Shown: positions 1 through 9,050 of the stretch, one piece after another
How positions within the stretch are numbered: the stretch's first letter is position 1
Layout of the letters: each line of letters opens with the position of its first letter
Assembly (NCBI GenBank): GCA_905221605.1
Contig: CAJNDS010002288.1
Coordinates: 186,001-250,000 of the forward strand
Reading direction: 5' to 3'
Origin: Symbiodinium natans
Lineage: Eukaryota > Sar > Dinophyceae > Suessiales > Symbiodiniaceae
DNA: 64,000 nucleotides
Notes under the pieces: model-generated
The model's database searches: none
The model's input: only the letters and a program-made list of their open reading frames with translations
Told to the model about the DNA's origin: nothing
Made by a program: the position numbers and the translations under genes

Positions 1-980
1 GGTTTAAGATTCGCCCTAAGCCCTCTAGCGCCTTAACCATACCATGTCCGGATCTGTCGGCGCCGCATTCTATCCTTGAAGAGTAGGTATCGAAACGTGA
101 CCTTGTAAGCCCTGAACCACTAGATCGGGAGGGAACCTTACAATCGTTCCAGAGCCTCGTCAAGCCCCCAAACCCAAACCCGAAGCCCTCAGCCCTGCAA
201 CCTGCCTTCCCGAAAGCCCCATGGCTCTAAGACCCTCCCTCAGACCCCCCAAACTCTAAACCTCTAAACCCCAAATCCCAAGCCCCAAACCCTAAACCCG
301 CAACAAGAACCTTGACCCTCCACAAAAAAGTGAGGTCGACTCTGCGGGCAATCCCAAACGAGAGCTTTGGCTGCAAGTCGGGGTGTCTTGCTTGCGCCTG
401 TAGGGTTTGGGGTTTTTAAGGTTTAGGGTTTAGGCTCATTCGCTGTGCACAGCGATGTAGGGGATGCCCTTGGCTCGACCCGAGCTACACAACCCACTCT
501 ACAACCCTGAGCCTCAAACCCAAAACGCTGAATCCTGTGGTGGACCGAACCACCTCAACCCTACAAGCCCCCCAACCACCCGCGGCCCCCCCTGCCACAA
601 CCCAACCCAACATGCCCTCACAATGATTTCTCGGCAGGCCTATGAACCCTAAACCCCAACACGGAAACCCCAAGCCCCAAACCGCAGCAGCACCTAGCTA
701 CCTGAAGGGTTATGAAGGGTGTGTCGAGTTTATGGAGTTTGGGCCCTAAACCCTAAACCCGATAAGCCCTAAACCCATAACCCTATGGGTGCTTTGAAGA
801 AGGGCCACAAGTGGGGTTGCTATGGTTATACAACCATGTTGAAGGTACTCGTAACCCTACTTCCCAGACCCCTGGGAGGATCCGAAGAGTAGATCCCATT
901 AAGAGTTCCTAAGAATGACCTTACAGCAGTCTAGGGTACTATTTGTAGGTTCTACTTGGTCCGGGTTTTTAAGCACCCTA
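1..980. other. Degenerate telomere-like repeat region, no gene seen
   Basis: Scattered, diverged CCCTAAA and TTTAGGG units separated by 20-100 bases of unique sequence. Around 805-870 there is a fold-back-like stretch resembling the TA-flanked family described at 40239 (shared words such as GGGTTGCTATGGTTATA). The open frames here are low-complexity translations of repeats. I see no coding exon I can support. Confidence 0.6.
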
Positions 981-1137
981 GACACTAAGCCCTAAAACCT
1001 AAACCCTAAACCCTACAAACCCCTACACACCCTATAAACCCTATAAACCCTATAAACCCTATAAACCCTGTAAACCCTGTAAACCCTATCAACCCTATAA
1101 ACCCTATAAACCCTATAAACCCTATAAACCCTAAACC
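981..1137. repeat. CCCTATAAA / CCCTAAA array
   Basis: A tandem array in which the usual 7-base unit CCCTAAA is replaced by a 9-base unit CCCTATAAA (also CCCTGTAAA, CCCTATCAA) about 12 times in a row. The homogeneity of the 9-base variant suggests local expansion of one variant. Confidence 0.85.
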
Positions 1138-1175
1138 GCTACCCATGAGCCTCCGTGTGAGCCCGAAACCCTCAG

Positions 1176-1264
1176 CGAGGATCACCTTCAATGCGACGAT
1201 TAGCGCTGCAGCCCGTGGCCATTCGCCTCAGACCGCCCTCGCTCTGCTGTCAAGCATGCTCCAG
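1176..1264 (+). CDS. PPR-protein exon (candidate)
   Basis: A short open stretch follows an acceptor-like CTCAG and ends at CCAG before GACCGCC. Its translation contains ITFNATISAAARGH and TALALLSSM, the pattern of a pentatricopeptide repeat (helix A with F/Y-N-x-x-I-S-A, helix B with A-L-x-L-L). PPR proteins bind organellar RNA and are very numerous in dinoflagellates. Further PPR-like exons on the same strand occur at 3596, 15230, 15930, 16699, 16897, 17495, 18065, 18530 and 19089, so this is read as an early exon of one long PPR gene or of a PPR cluster. The donor would be GA rather than GT. Exact boundaries are not proven. Confidence 0.6.
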
Positions 1265-1267
1265 GAC

Positions 1268-1402
1268 CGCCCTAAGCCCCAAACCCCAACCCCTAAACCC
1301 CAAACCCTGAACCCCAAACCCTAAACCCTAAACCCCAAACCCCAAACCCTAAACCCCAAACCCTAAACCCTAAACCCTAGACCCTAAACCCTCAACCCTA
1401 TT
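1268..1402. repeat. CCCTAAA/CCCCAAA array
   Basis: About 18 units of CCCTAAA mixed with CCCCAAA variants, directly after the PPR exon at 1176, presumably inside the following intron. Confidence 0.85.
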
Positions 1403-2277
1403 TTACGGTTCTAGCGTTTCCATGCATAGAAGGGGACCTCAAAGGCGGTAGATCCATAGCAACCTAGGGCTTCGGACTTAGGCGGGTTTGGGTTTAGGGT
1501 TTAGGGTTTAGGGTTTCGGACTTAGGGTTTAGGGAATAGGGATCAGGCGACACGTGGCAACCCTTCCTACACCCGAAATCCGAAACCCCAAGCCCTACGT
1601 CCTTGGCTATATAAGCTACAGGAAATCCGAATATCCAAGCCCTACGTCCTAAGCCCCAGAAGCTACGGTGAGGGGCTACAGTCGCGCCTTCTCTGGGCAG
1701 GGGGGTTAGGGAACAGGGGCTGGGCTTCGGGAATTCGATTTGAGACACCGAGCTCGTTTTCCTGTGCGGGTTAGGGTTTAGGGTCTCGGGCTTAGGGTTT
1801 AGGATTTAGGGTTAAGGGCAGAAGTAAGGGTTTAAGGTTGAGGGTTGTTTCTGGAGATGGCTGAAGGCTACCGTCGTAGAGAGGCGAAGGAAGGCATCGA
1901 TGAAACAGTTCTACTTCTGGCACAGACAGCCCGTCAGTTCCTCTAGTGCAGATCTGTGGGGTTGATTGAGACCTGAAGACCACAAAAACACCCACATCCC
2001 AGACTTTCCGATTGCTACCCTTACCACCCGTATTGCACCCGTATGGCACCTTATATCCTCCCCTCCCCCCTTATATGGTGTATGGGGAATATGTGAATAT
2101 TGGGGGGTAGTTTTTTTTCGCGGGAAGGGATTATTCCGTACATAAGGTTCCTTGCCTCCCTCAAGGGTAAAAGACTCTCAGACGTAGACCAGGAGGCTCC
2201 GAAGACACTTTGACATAATCATAGTAAAGACCCACTTTCGCATACTACAATCTTCCATACCCTTGGCGCCTCCCAGA
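1403..2277. other. Intergenic/intronic sequence with TTTAGGG block
   Basis: A GGGTTTA block sits at about 1487-1530 and weaker units at 1767-1815. The rest is unique sequence, including a pyrimidine-rich stretch near 2050-2075 and a T run at 2111-2118. No exon could be supported. Confidence 0.5.
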
Positions 2278-2353
2278 ACCCCTAAACCCCTAAACCCCTA
2301 AAGCCCTAAACCCCTAAACCGCTAAACCCCTAAACCCCTAAACCCCTAAACCC
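2278..2353. repeat. Octamer variant array CCCCTAAA
   Basis: Roughly nine consecutive units of 8 bases (CCCCTAAA, once CCCTAAAG) instead of the 7-base telomere-like unit. A separate homogeneous length variant of the same repeat family. Confidence 0.85.
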
Positions 2354-3595
2354 TGAACCTCGAAACCATAAGCCCCTAAACACCCCCAAACCCCTAAAAC
2401 CACCCAAAACCCCAAAAATCCGGCACTCCTTTAGAAGAACCCTGAACCCCTCAACCCCTAAACCCTAAAGCCTAAAACCGCCAAAACCCCAAAAACTCTC
2501 TGCGCTCGTTTAGAAGCATCACAGGAGGCCCTGTATCCTGATGAGCTGCTAGACCGCAGCCCCTTCGTTGGGTGGAGTAGGTTTTAGGGTTTCAAAGGCT
2601 TTGTGTTTTAGGGTTGTTTAGGTTTCTTTGGGGTTTTAGGGTTTCAGGGTTTTGGGTTTGTTTAGGGTGTTAGGGTTTCAGGGTGTTGGTGTCTTAAAGG
2701 TTTTGCAGTTCAGGGTTTGTTTTTTGGGGGTTTAAGTGTTTTAGGCTTGAGGGTTTCAATGTTGCACTCGCTTTAGTATCTAGAGGTTCCCGTTCCCCCC
2801 CCGCAAAACACTTTTGGGGTGTTTGCTCACCCTTTATAAACGGGAACGGGGTCTGGGGGGAGGGCGGGTAGGAGCCTTTCGTAATGAACGTTGTAAAAGG
2901 CACTTAAATACAGCCGGACTCCAGAACATTCCGGAGTGTCTTATTCCATTGTTAGTTTTTGTCTCCCCGGCCCCCCCCCCCCCCCCCTTCATCCCCGCGC
3001 CGCGACTTCGCATAATTGCGGGTAACCCGTGTCAATAGGGGTACCCTCTATAAGTTTTCCGGAACTTCGCACAATAGTTCGGTACCGATGCAACATTAGG
3101 GCGTTAGGGTGTTGGGGTGTTAGGACTTTTGTGCGTTAAGGTTTTGAGGTTTTTTTCTTTTATTTTTATTTTTTTTTTTGGGGGGGGGGGGGCTTTAGGA
3201 TTTGGGCTTTCGGGCTCAAGGTTGAGGGCTTCTATAGGGCTTTGACTTTCGCTTTGGGTTCGGGTTGAGGCCTGAGTTCTTTCACCCTTACCGGCCCTCT
3301 CCCTAAACTCTGTACCGTGGCCCTGCCCTTCAACCCGAAAGGTCGCACCCTGAACCATTCAGCTTCAGCTCTCAAAACTCCTACACAGCTAAACCTAAGT
3401 CCGTCCAAGCTCTTTTGCAACCCCGAGCCCTAAACCTCTCTGGTCCCTGAAGCCCCAAGCGTCCTCAATTCAAAAAACCTAAACCCTGGAAAGCCCGAAC
3501 CCTCTCAAGCGCACAGAATAATCCCTATTAAGGACTGTTAGATAAGGGGAAACATCACAACCTAAACCCTGAAAGCCTAAAACTCTTGAATCCAG
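2354..3595. other. Repeat-rich region without supported gene
   Basis: Degenerate CCCTAAA and GTTTTAGGG units, a C run at 2971-2987 and an adjoining T-rich then G-rich homopolymer region at 3146-3192. Nothing protein-like that I trust. Presumably intron between the PPR exons at 1176 and 3596. Confidence 0.5.
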
Positions 3596-3695
3596 GCTTA
3601 GCTTCAACAGCGCCATCGCCGCCTGTGATGCTGGAGGTCTTTGGCAGAGGGCCCTTGCCCTCCTCGTCAGCACCGCAGCGTTCTGTTTCATGATG
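3596..3695 (+). CDS. PPR-protein exon (candidate)
   Basis: The exon follows GAATCCAG and reads LSFNSAIAACDAGG then LWQRALALLVS, a good PPR repeat: F-N-S-A-I-A-A-C in helix A and W-x-R-A-L-A-L-L in helix B. It is preceded by CCCTAAA-like units and followed by GGGGTTTTAGGG, the arrangement common in this window. Copia element 1 begins 260 bases downstream and separates it from the PPR exons at 15.2 kb onward, so the retroelement appears to lie in an intron of this gene. The right boundary is uncertain. Confidence 0.65.
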
Positions 3696-3755
3696 GGGCG
3701 TGGGGTTTTAGGGTTTCGGGTGTGCAGTGGGGTGTGAGTTGCGAGCGTCTTCTGG

Positions 3756-3833
3756 CTGGTTCTTAGTGGGGGATGAGGGAATGAGGTAACACCCTTTTGG
3801 GGATTCATTCCCACATTCCCTACTAAGAACCAG
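3756..3833. repeat. Fold-back element, family B
   Basis: A 78-base palindromic element with termini CTGGTTCTTAGTGGGGGATG and CATTCCCTACTAAGAACCAG. Related copies lie at 21133, 23918, 53168 and 62060. No coding capacity; MITE-like. Confidence 0.8.
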
Positions 3834-3955
3834 GGGGTCTTGCATGGCGTTGCATCAGTGCCCTTTTTAAGGCGGTTACAGGAGTTGCTCTTCAAGGTGC
3901 GTTTTGGGTTTTAGGGTGTCGTTTGGGGGGTGGGGGGTTTTTAACCCTAAACCCT

Positions 3956-4185
3956 TGTGCGCGGAGGTTCAACAAGAGTGGAACAACCCGACAGCTGCTC
4001 AGGCCATCCAGGTGCGATCTTAGGGTTTAGGGGTTAGGGCTCCTGAATCTAAGTGCCATCATACTTTCTTTTTAACGAGAATCATGTAGGCCTTAAGAGC
4101 TTTTGGCATTTCTGGTTGTCTTTGTGCGGTGATAAAAAGGGTGCCCGAGCGAAGTTTCACATCATCCAGCCATGGCCATCACAGA
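3956..4185 (+). repeat. 5' LTR of element 1
   Basis: 230 bp, starting TGTGCGCGGAGG and ending CATCACAGA, repeated without visible difference at 14912-15141. Boundaries are set by the target duplication outside and the primer-binding site inside. It carries a telomere-like stretch, TTAGGGTTTAGGGGTTAGGG, at about 4020-4039. No clear TATA box was identified. Confidence 0.93.
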
Positions 4186-4197
4186 GGTGATGAGCCC
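4186..4197 (+). other. Primer-binding site, initiator tRNA-Met anticodon-loop type
   Basis: GGTGATGAGCCC directly follows the 5' LTR. Element 2 has GGTTATGAGCCC at the same place. The latter is complementary to the CTCATAA anticodon loop and flanking stem of tRNA-Met; Drosophila copia and yeast Ty5 are known to prime from the internal half of initiator tRNA-Met. Element 1 differs at one position. Confidence 0.75.
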
Positions 4198-4234
4198 AAT
4201 CATCGCTTGAGGGGCTCTGGAGGCGAACACTTCG

Positions 4235-4912
4235 ATGGATTATCTTCGACGTCGCTTTCAAGGAGAGCTTCCTGCCGATCCGCCAAGTGATAGTCATGAA
4301 ACTGGAAGCATTGATAGACTACAGATGGAAAATCCGAATTTAGATGACCGGGCTGTACCGGGAGATGAGCCGCTTCGTGGTGGTGACCGGGCTGTACCGG
4401 GCGACGAGCTAAGACGTACGGATGTGCCGGTGTCTGTACAAGGAAATGTCTGGTGGTCTGAGCGGGCCAACAATGAGCTGTTGCTGCGAAATATGAGGCC
4501 AAGCGACTTACCCTTGGAGGAGACAGAGCCTCCTTATGGGCAAGGAACGACAGGTTTGGATGTTCCTGCTTCAACCACTGAGCATTTTGATCTGACTGCT
4601 AGAGATAGTCCTCGACATTCAGGTGGCGAGAGGTCAGACACTGGAACTGAGAGAGCAAAGGCTCCTTCGCTGGGAAGCATGGATTCCAGAGGAGGGTCGT
4701 CAGGCATCTTTGCTGAGCGACCGGTGGGAGTTAGATCTTTTGGTGGAGCTGATGGCTTGGACGCAACTACGACAGCGAGAGACCAGCAAGCTCTATCAAG
4801 TACTGCTCCTTTGACCCAACCTGGTTTTTTGGATGCAAGAGCAATGGAAGAAGCTAGACATCACATGGCAACGCTACCTCCCTCGCAACTGCCCCAAGCA
4901 CCGCCAGGATAA
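4235..4912 (+). CDS. Copia element 1, N-terminal region upstream of gag
   Basis: A 225-residue frame beginning with the first ATG after the primer-binding site. It has no assigned fold. Near residue 72 it carries WWSERANNELLLR, matching FWSERAQEEMRLR in the N-terminal frame of element 2, so this segment is conserved between otherwise diverged elements and is likely a real part of the polyprotein. Residues 40-60 contain two near-identical copies of DRAVPGDE. It ends in TAATG, overlapping the next frame's ATG by one base; termination-reinitiation is possible but a degenerate frameshift is equally possible. Confidence 0.65.
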   Translation: MDYLRRRFQGELPADPPSDSHETGSIDRLQMENPNLDDRAVPGDEPLRGGDRAVPGDELRRTDVPVSVQGNVWWSERANNELLLRNMRPSDLPLEETEPPYGQGTTGLDVPASTTEHFDLTARDSPRHSGGERSDTGTERAKAPSLGSMDSRGGSSGIFAERPVGVRSFGGADGLDATTTARDQQALSSTAPLTQPGFLDARAMEEARHHMATLPPSQLPQAPPG

Positions 4913-5349
4913 TGCATGCCCATCGTGAGGCGAGCCATGTAAGTTCCGTTGACCGAGCAGATCCGTTTGTGTCAGCAGGACTGTTTCCTGCCGTGCCTGT
5001 GTCAGATCCCATAGATATCCTGGATAGGGTTCCTCCACGGGATAGTGAAGGTAAGGGATGGGGAAAGGATAAGGGTTACTTTGGATCAGGAGGCCAGCAT
5101 CCGCAAAGGCCTTCCCAGCACATCTATAACCCGGGACTTCCAGGGACTGGGGTTCTAAGGGATAAGGATTTGTTGGGGGATTGGGGGGGTTTGTTGGGTG
5201 TTGAGGGTCCCGTGAGACCACTGCCAGAACCTGTGCCCAGCCTGACTTCGTTGTTGCCCAACCTGCGCCATGATCCTCCTATTGGGACTAGACAGCCGGA
5301 CCGGCTGTTAGACATGCGAGCAGAATCTGGATCCAGGCCTCACCCCTGA
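4912..5349 (+). CDS. Copia element 1, proline/glycine-rich linker frame
   Basis: A 145-residue frame, rich in Pro, Gly and Asp, with no recognisable domain. It starts within the stop of the preceding frame and overlaps the next, longer frame from 5292 to 5349. Composition resembles the disordered regions before gag in such polyproteins. Most likely part of one ancestral polyprotein separated by single-base changes. Confidence 0.5.
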   Translation: MHAHREASHVSSVDRADPFVSAGLFPAVPVSDPIDILDRVPPRDSEGKGWGKDKGYFGSGGQHPQRPSQHIYNPGLPGTGVLRDKDLLGDWGGLLGVEGPVRPLPEPVPSLTSLLPNLRHDPPIGTRQPDRLLDMRAESGSRPHP

Positions 5350-8300
5350 TTGACTTGGACCCCGTGCCAATCGCCACTGGTGTCACTGCCGCAGGTGACA
5401 GTCACTTTCCGCCTTTAATTGATGTGCTGTCCCCAAAGGCCAAAAGTCCGTTCAGGAGTGGGTTAGGAGGTTTAGGGGAGCCGGATGGTCCTAGGACCCC
5501 TAGGGCTGGTACTAGCGGTAATGCCGTGTATACTCCTGGTGGGACCCGTGTGCCAGAAGGACCACCTCCGCTTACGCCACCTCGGTCTGTATCCTTCGGT
5601 CCGACTACCACTGTGCCATTGCCACCTTCACCGATACCAGGTCCACCTCCTTTGCCATGGGACCCAAGTGAAGTAGGGAAATCCGAGGAGCCATCTAAAC
5701 TGGTGCAAACCTTGCCTCTTTTAGAGGTAACGGAGGGATCCGCTGAGGCCAGCGTGGCCACTGGAGATTGGATGGCTAGGATCGGACCACTGATGCGCAG
5801 CCTTAGTCCGGGGGCTCCGGAATGGTGGTCTAGGGTAGTAAGCACTGCTACAGAGTACTATCACCAGTGGTTAAAGTCAGACTCTCTTCGTCGTCTTACC
5901 ATAAAATCAGATGTGGTAGCCCAGGGTGCACTGCTAGAATATGGGTCTCTTCGGAGGGTTGAAGAAAGGGGGTCAGTACTTGTTCTCCAGGCGCTTCCAC
6001 CAGCCTTGCAGAGCGAAGCAGTCAGCGTGAGAGCGTTGGGGACTGTGCCCTTATTATTCTTGGCTATGACCAAGTATCAACCGGGAGGAACTGGAGAGAA
6101 ATCTGCAATCCTCTCATTTTTAACGCAACCGCAATTAGAGGGAGGAAATGGGGTACAGTCAAACCATGCGGCGTTGCGCAAATGGGAGCGTCTGTATAGG
6201 CGCTGCGTCGAGCTAGGGCTCGCCCCGCCAGACCCCACCCTACTCGTAAGAGCCCTAGACGGGCTAGGCAAGGCCATTGGAAACAAGTCCCCGCACATAG
6301 CGTTCCGTCTTGCTACGTTCCGCCACCAATACCAGCTAGATGCAATACCTAACGAAACGAGTGTCTTGCAATATTGCCAATTGCTCATCGCAGAAGCGGA
6401 GGCTTGGATGATCGCTGCTTCCGCGGGGGGGGAACCGTCGAAGCATCCCAGAGTTGCTGCGATGGATCCTGCAGCTCCTCCCGAAAATCCAAAGAAACCG
6501 CCAGCAGGAAAAGCTAAAGGGGGGAATAAGGGTGAAAAAGGGAAGGGTGAAGGGGGCCCATTAACTGCTGAAGGGAACTGTAAGTTCTTTATGTCCGATG
6601 GAGGATGTAGATATGGTAAGCCCTGTATCCATCCACACCCAACCCTAACGCCTTCAGAAGGAAAATGCTTCAACTGTGGCGCGGTGGACCATGGCATGAC
6701 CGAGTGCCCTAGACCGAAAAGTACTTCAACTCCAAGCCCAGGCAAAGGAAAAGGCAAAGAGAACAGCCCAAAGAAGCCTCCTCAGCCCTCCAGCCCTGCA
6801 GCTGAGCCGAAAGCACCTGCTGTGGCGCCAAGGAAGTCTCCGAAAGGTAGGAAGCTGGAAGGGGCCCCTGCTGTTGAAGGAGCTGAGTCGGAAGCCCGAG
6901 TTGCAGCACTCCAGGCGACAAGCGGGTCTGACGGTGCCAAGGTGTTAAGTGTGGCCGCTTCCTTAAAGGGTATTGAAGAACATAAGCCCCGTGGGTTGAT
7001 AGATGGGGGAGCAACACACAACCTTCGCTACGCTGGACCCAATGAATATCGGAAAGCTCGGCCAGTGACAGTGAAGCTGGCGTCCGGAGAAGCCCACGAT
7101 CTTCGCATAAGTGCTGTAGGCACTCTACTGAGCCCTAACCCTGCAGTGCAACCAATCGTTGCCATGGGTCTGTGCACTAGACTTCTTGGGTGTAAGGTTG
7201 TCTGGGAGGGTAGCCAGTGTTGGATAGTGCATCCCAGCTCGGGAACCTTAGATGTAACAATGGTGGATGACTGTCCGGAGGTCGAGAGCTCCGTTTGCCT
7301 TAATCTCATCCAGCAAATTGAGGAGGTGAGAGGAAAGTTGATGCTTAAGGCACTCCGCCCAGTAGAACCAGGATCGGCAGAGTGGGTGCAGGCGTCTGGG
7401 GAGGAGTTCTTTGAGGGGATTAGGGACTGGGTGCGAGCACAATGGACCGATGAGTCTGTGAATGCAGAGCACATTATCCCGAAGGAGAGCTTCGACATTC
7501 ACGACCTGAAGTTGAACCGTCATGCGAGGCGTAGAATCAAACGAGGTCATGTCGTTGTGTGTGTTGGAGCTGACGTGTCGCAGTGGCGGTTTCGAGGCTC
7601 ACAACAAGTGGTCAAACTCTCATCTGAAGTTAATGGGGGATTTCGAAATGAGGCCTTGTACAAGTACCTTTTGAGGTGTGCTGGCGATGGGCTTATTACA
7701 GGGCTTATCGGGGACATGTCACATCAGAAGGATGAACAGGTTAGGTGCATAACTCTTGCCGAAGTGGCGCAGCAAGGCTTGAGACGCACGTCGGATACCT
7801 CCCAGCAGTGTATGTTGGTCCTCAAGTATCCGGAAGGGTCGCCACTCACTCAGGATCCAGGGTTGGGTCAAATTGTGAAAACCTGGGCGCTAAAAAATGT
7901 TTCCTTTGACTTGGGAGCATTGGATGGGACACACCAAGAGCCCACCCATGTAATCACCAACAGCGGTAGCATTTGGGAGACCTTTGATGAAGTTAGAGCA
8001 CCTAATGGGTCGATATGGGCTCCAACTAAGTCGCACCATGAAGTAAAGAAATGGCCTAAAGCGCTCTGTACAGCTGTCCACCTAGCCATGTCCGAATGGC
8101 AAAGAGGGCCCGAGTATTTGGAAAAAGAAGACAACATGAGGATTGCTCGACTTCAACATCTTTTCGCCATAGGGTGTGAGCCAGGGTACCCGGACGAGAC
8201 ATGTCTACTACGTCCCCTAAAAACAAAATCTAAAGAGATGTTTCGTAGACACTGCTTAGCGGGGCATCGTCCGTGGCGGCCAGACTGTGCAGCTTGTGTG

Positions 8301-9050
8301 GACTCGATGGCACATGTGAGGCCGCATCGCAGGCTGAAGTTCTCTCGAGTGTGTGGGATGAATGTGGACATCTCAGGTCCTCATCGTACACAGAAAGCAG
8401 AAGACCAGGACGTCGCCTGTCCGAGATATTTTATCGTGTGTAACTACTCTTTTCCCCTGTTCCAGCATCCCATATCTCAGACTGAGAAGGAGGATGTTCC
8501 CCAGGATGTCCCTATACCAGATGAGTTTGAGGAAGAACCGCCAGAAGATGCTGTGCCTGGGGTGGGGGGGGTAGTAGATGGGGAGGACTGGGAGATCGCC
8601 GAAGAACCAGATGAACGGGGAGACGACTGGATTGATGAGGCGAGGGTTAAAGATGAGAACAAAAAGTGGGAAACCATAATTGCCACCTGTAAAGAGCCCA
8701 CCTATAAGGTCCTGAATATCCCGTTGTTAGAGATCCTTCCTAGTAAGTCCCCTCAAGCCATTATAAGTGCGTTGAACCGCTTCTATGCCAAACTACGAAG
8801 CTGGGGGCTACCTGTGTTCCGCCTTCACTCAGATCATGCACCGGCCTTGACACACAAAAGTGTAAGTGACTGGGCAACCCACAGAGGAATACATAAAACC
8901 ACATCACTTCCTGAACAACCCGCCGGTATTGGAAAGGCTGAGATGTTGGTTAAAGCAATAAAAGCACAGGTGAGGGCCCTGCTATTCTCAGCAAACGCAC
9001 CTGCACTGCTGTGGCCGCACGCGGCCAGATATGCGTGCGCGTCTCTTTAG
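5292..9050 (+). CDS. Copia polyprotein part: gag, zinc fingers, protease, MTase-like remnant, integrase
   Basis: The frame opens at 5292; a usable non-ATG start is at 5355 and residue numbers here count from it. A gag-like helical region lies at about 150-350. A CCCH finger (CKFF...CRYGKPCIHPH) starts near 409 and a CCHC knuckle (CFNCGAVDHGMTEC) near 438. The protease motif is LIDGGATHN at about 549. Residues about 730-900 align with the methyltransferase-like domain of element 2 but lack its PPC motif (GLIGDMSH instead of VVGGPPCR). Integrase follows: HHCC finger (HCLAGH...DCAAC) from 966, catalytic Asp in MNVDISGPH at 1005, Asp in LHSDHAP at 1160, Glu in GKAEMLV at 1196. A TAG at 9048-9050 cuts the integrase C-terminus. 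Confidence 0.9.
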   Translation, partial: TAGPAVRHASRIWIQASPLIDLDPVPIATGVTAAGDSHFPPLIDVLSPKAKSPFRSGLGGLGEPDGPRTPRAGTSGNAVYTPGGTRVPEGPPPLTPPRSVSFGPTTTVPLPPSPIPGPPPLPWDPSEVGKSEEPSKLVQTLPLLEVTEGSAEASVATGDWMARIGPLMRSLSPGAPEWWSRVVSTATEYYHQWLKSDSLRRLTIKSDVVAQGALLEYGSLRRVEERGSVLVLQALPPALQSEAVSVRALGTVPLLFLAMTKYQPGGTGEKSAILSFLTQPQLEGGNGVQSNHAALRKWERLYRRCVELGLAPPDPTLLVRALDGLGKAIGNKSPHIAFRLATFRHQYQLDAIPNETSVLQYCQLLIAEAEAWMIAASAGGEPSKHPRVAAMDPAAPPENPKKPPAGKAKGGNKGEKGKGEGGPLTAEGNCKFFMSDGGCRYGKPCIHPHPTLTPSEGKCFNCGAVDHGMTECPRPKSTSTPSPGKGKGKENSPKKPPQPSSPAAEPKAPAVAPRKSPKGRKLEGAPAVEGAESEARVAALQATSGSDGAKVLSVAASLKGIEEHKPRGLIDGGATHNLRYAGPNEYRKARPVTVKLASGEAHDLRISAVGTLLSPNPAVQPIVAMGLCTRLLGCKVVWEGSQCWIVHPSSGTLDVTMVDDCPEVESSVCLNLIQQIEEVRGKLMLKALRPVEPGSAEWVQASGEEFFEGIRDWVRAQWTDESVNAEHIIPKESFDIHDLKLNRHARRRIKRGHVVVCVGADVSQWRFRGSQQVVKLSSEVNGGFRNEALYKYLLRCAGDGLITGLIGDMSHQKDEQVRCITLAEVAQQGLRRTSDTSQQCMLVLKYPEGSPLTQDPGLGQIVKTWALKNVSFDLGALDGTHQEPTHVITNSGSIWETFDEVRAPNGSIWAPTKSHHEVKKWPKALCTAVHLAMSEWQRGPEYLEKEDNMRIARLQHLFAIGCEPGYPDETCLLRPLKTKSKEMFRRHCLAGHRPWRPDCAACVDSMAHVRPHRRLKFSRVCGMNVDISGPHRTQKAEDQDVACPRYFIVCNYSFPLFQHPISQTEKEDVPQDVPIPDEFEEEPPEDAVPGVGGVVDGEDWEIAEEPDERGDDWIDEARVKDENKKWETIIATCKEPTYKVLNIPLLEILPSKSPQAIISALNRFYAKLRSWGLPVFRLHSDHAPALTHKSVSDWATHRGIHKTTSLPEQPAGIGKAEMLVKAIKAQVRALLFSANAPALLWPHAARYACASL

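Noticed and set aside
981-1400. CRISPR-like array
   Set aside because: Units of 7-9 bases in direct tandem without spacers; simple telomere-like repeat.
4623-4814. Alternative 63-codon frame over the N-terminal region of element 1
   Set aside because: Although open, it lacks the WSERA motif shared with element 2; treated as a shadow, with a local frame change not excluded.
4912-4914. Bacterial-style translational coupling at TAATG
   Set aside because: The context is a eukaryotic retroelement; more likely fortuitous next to a frameshift.
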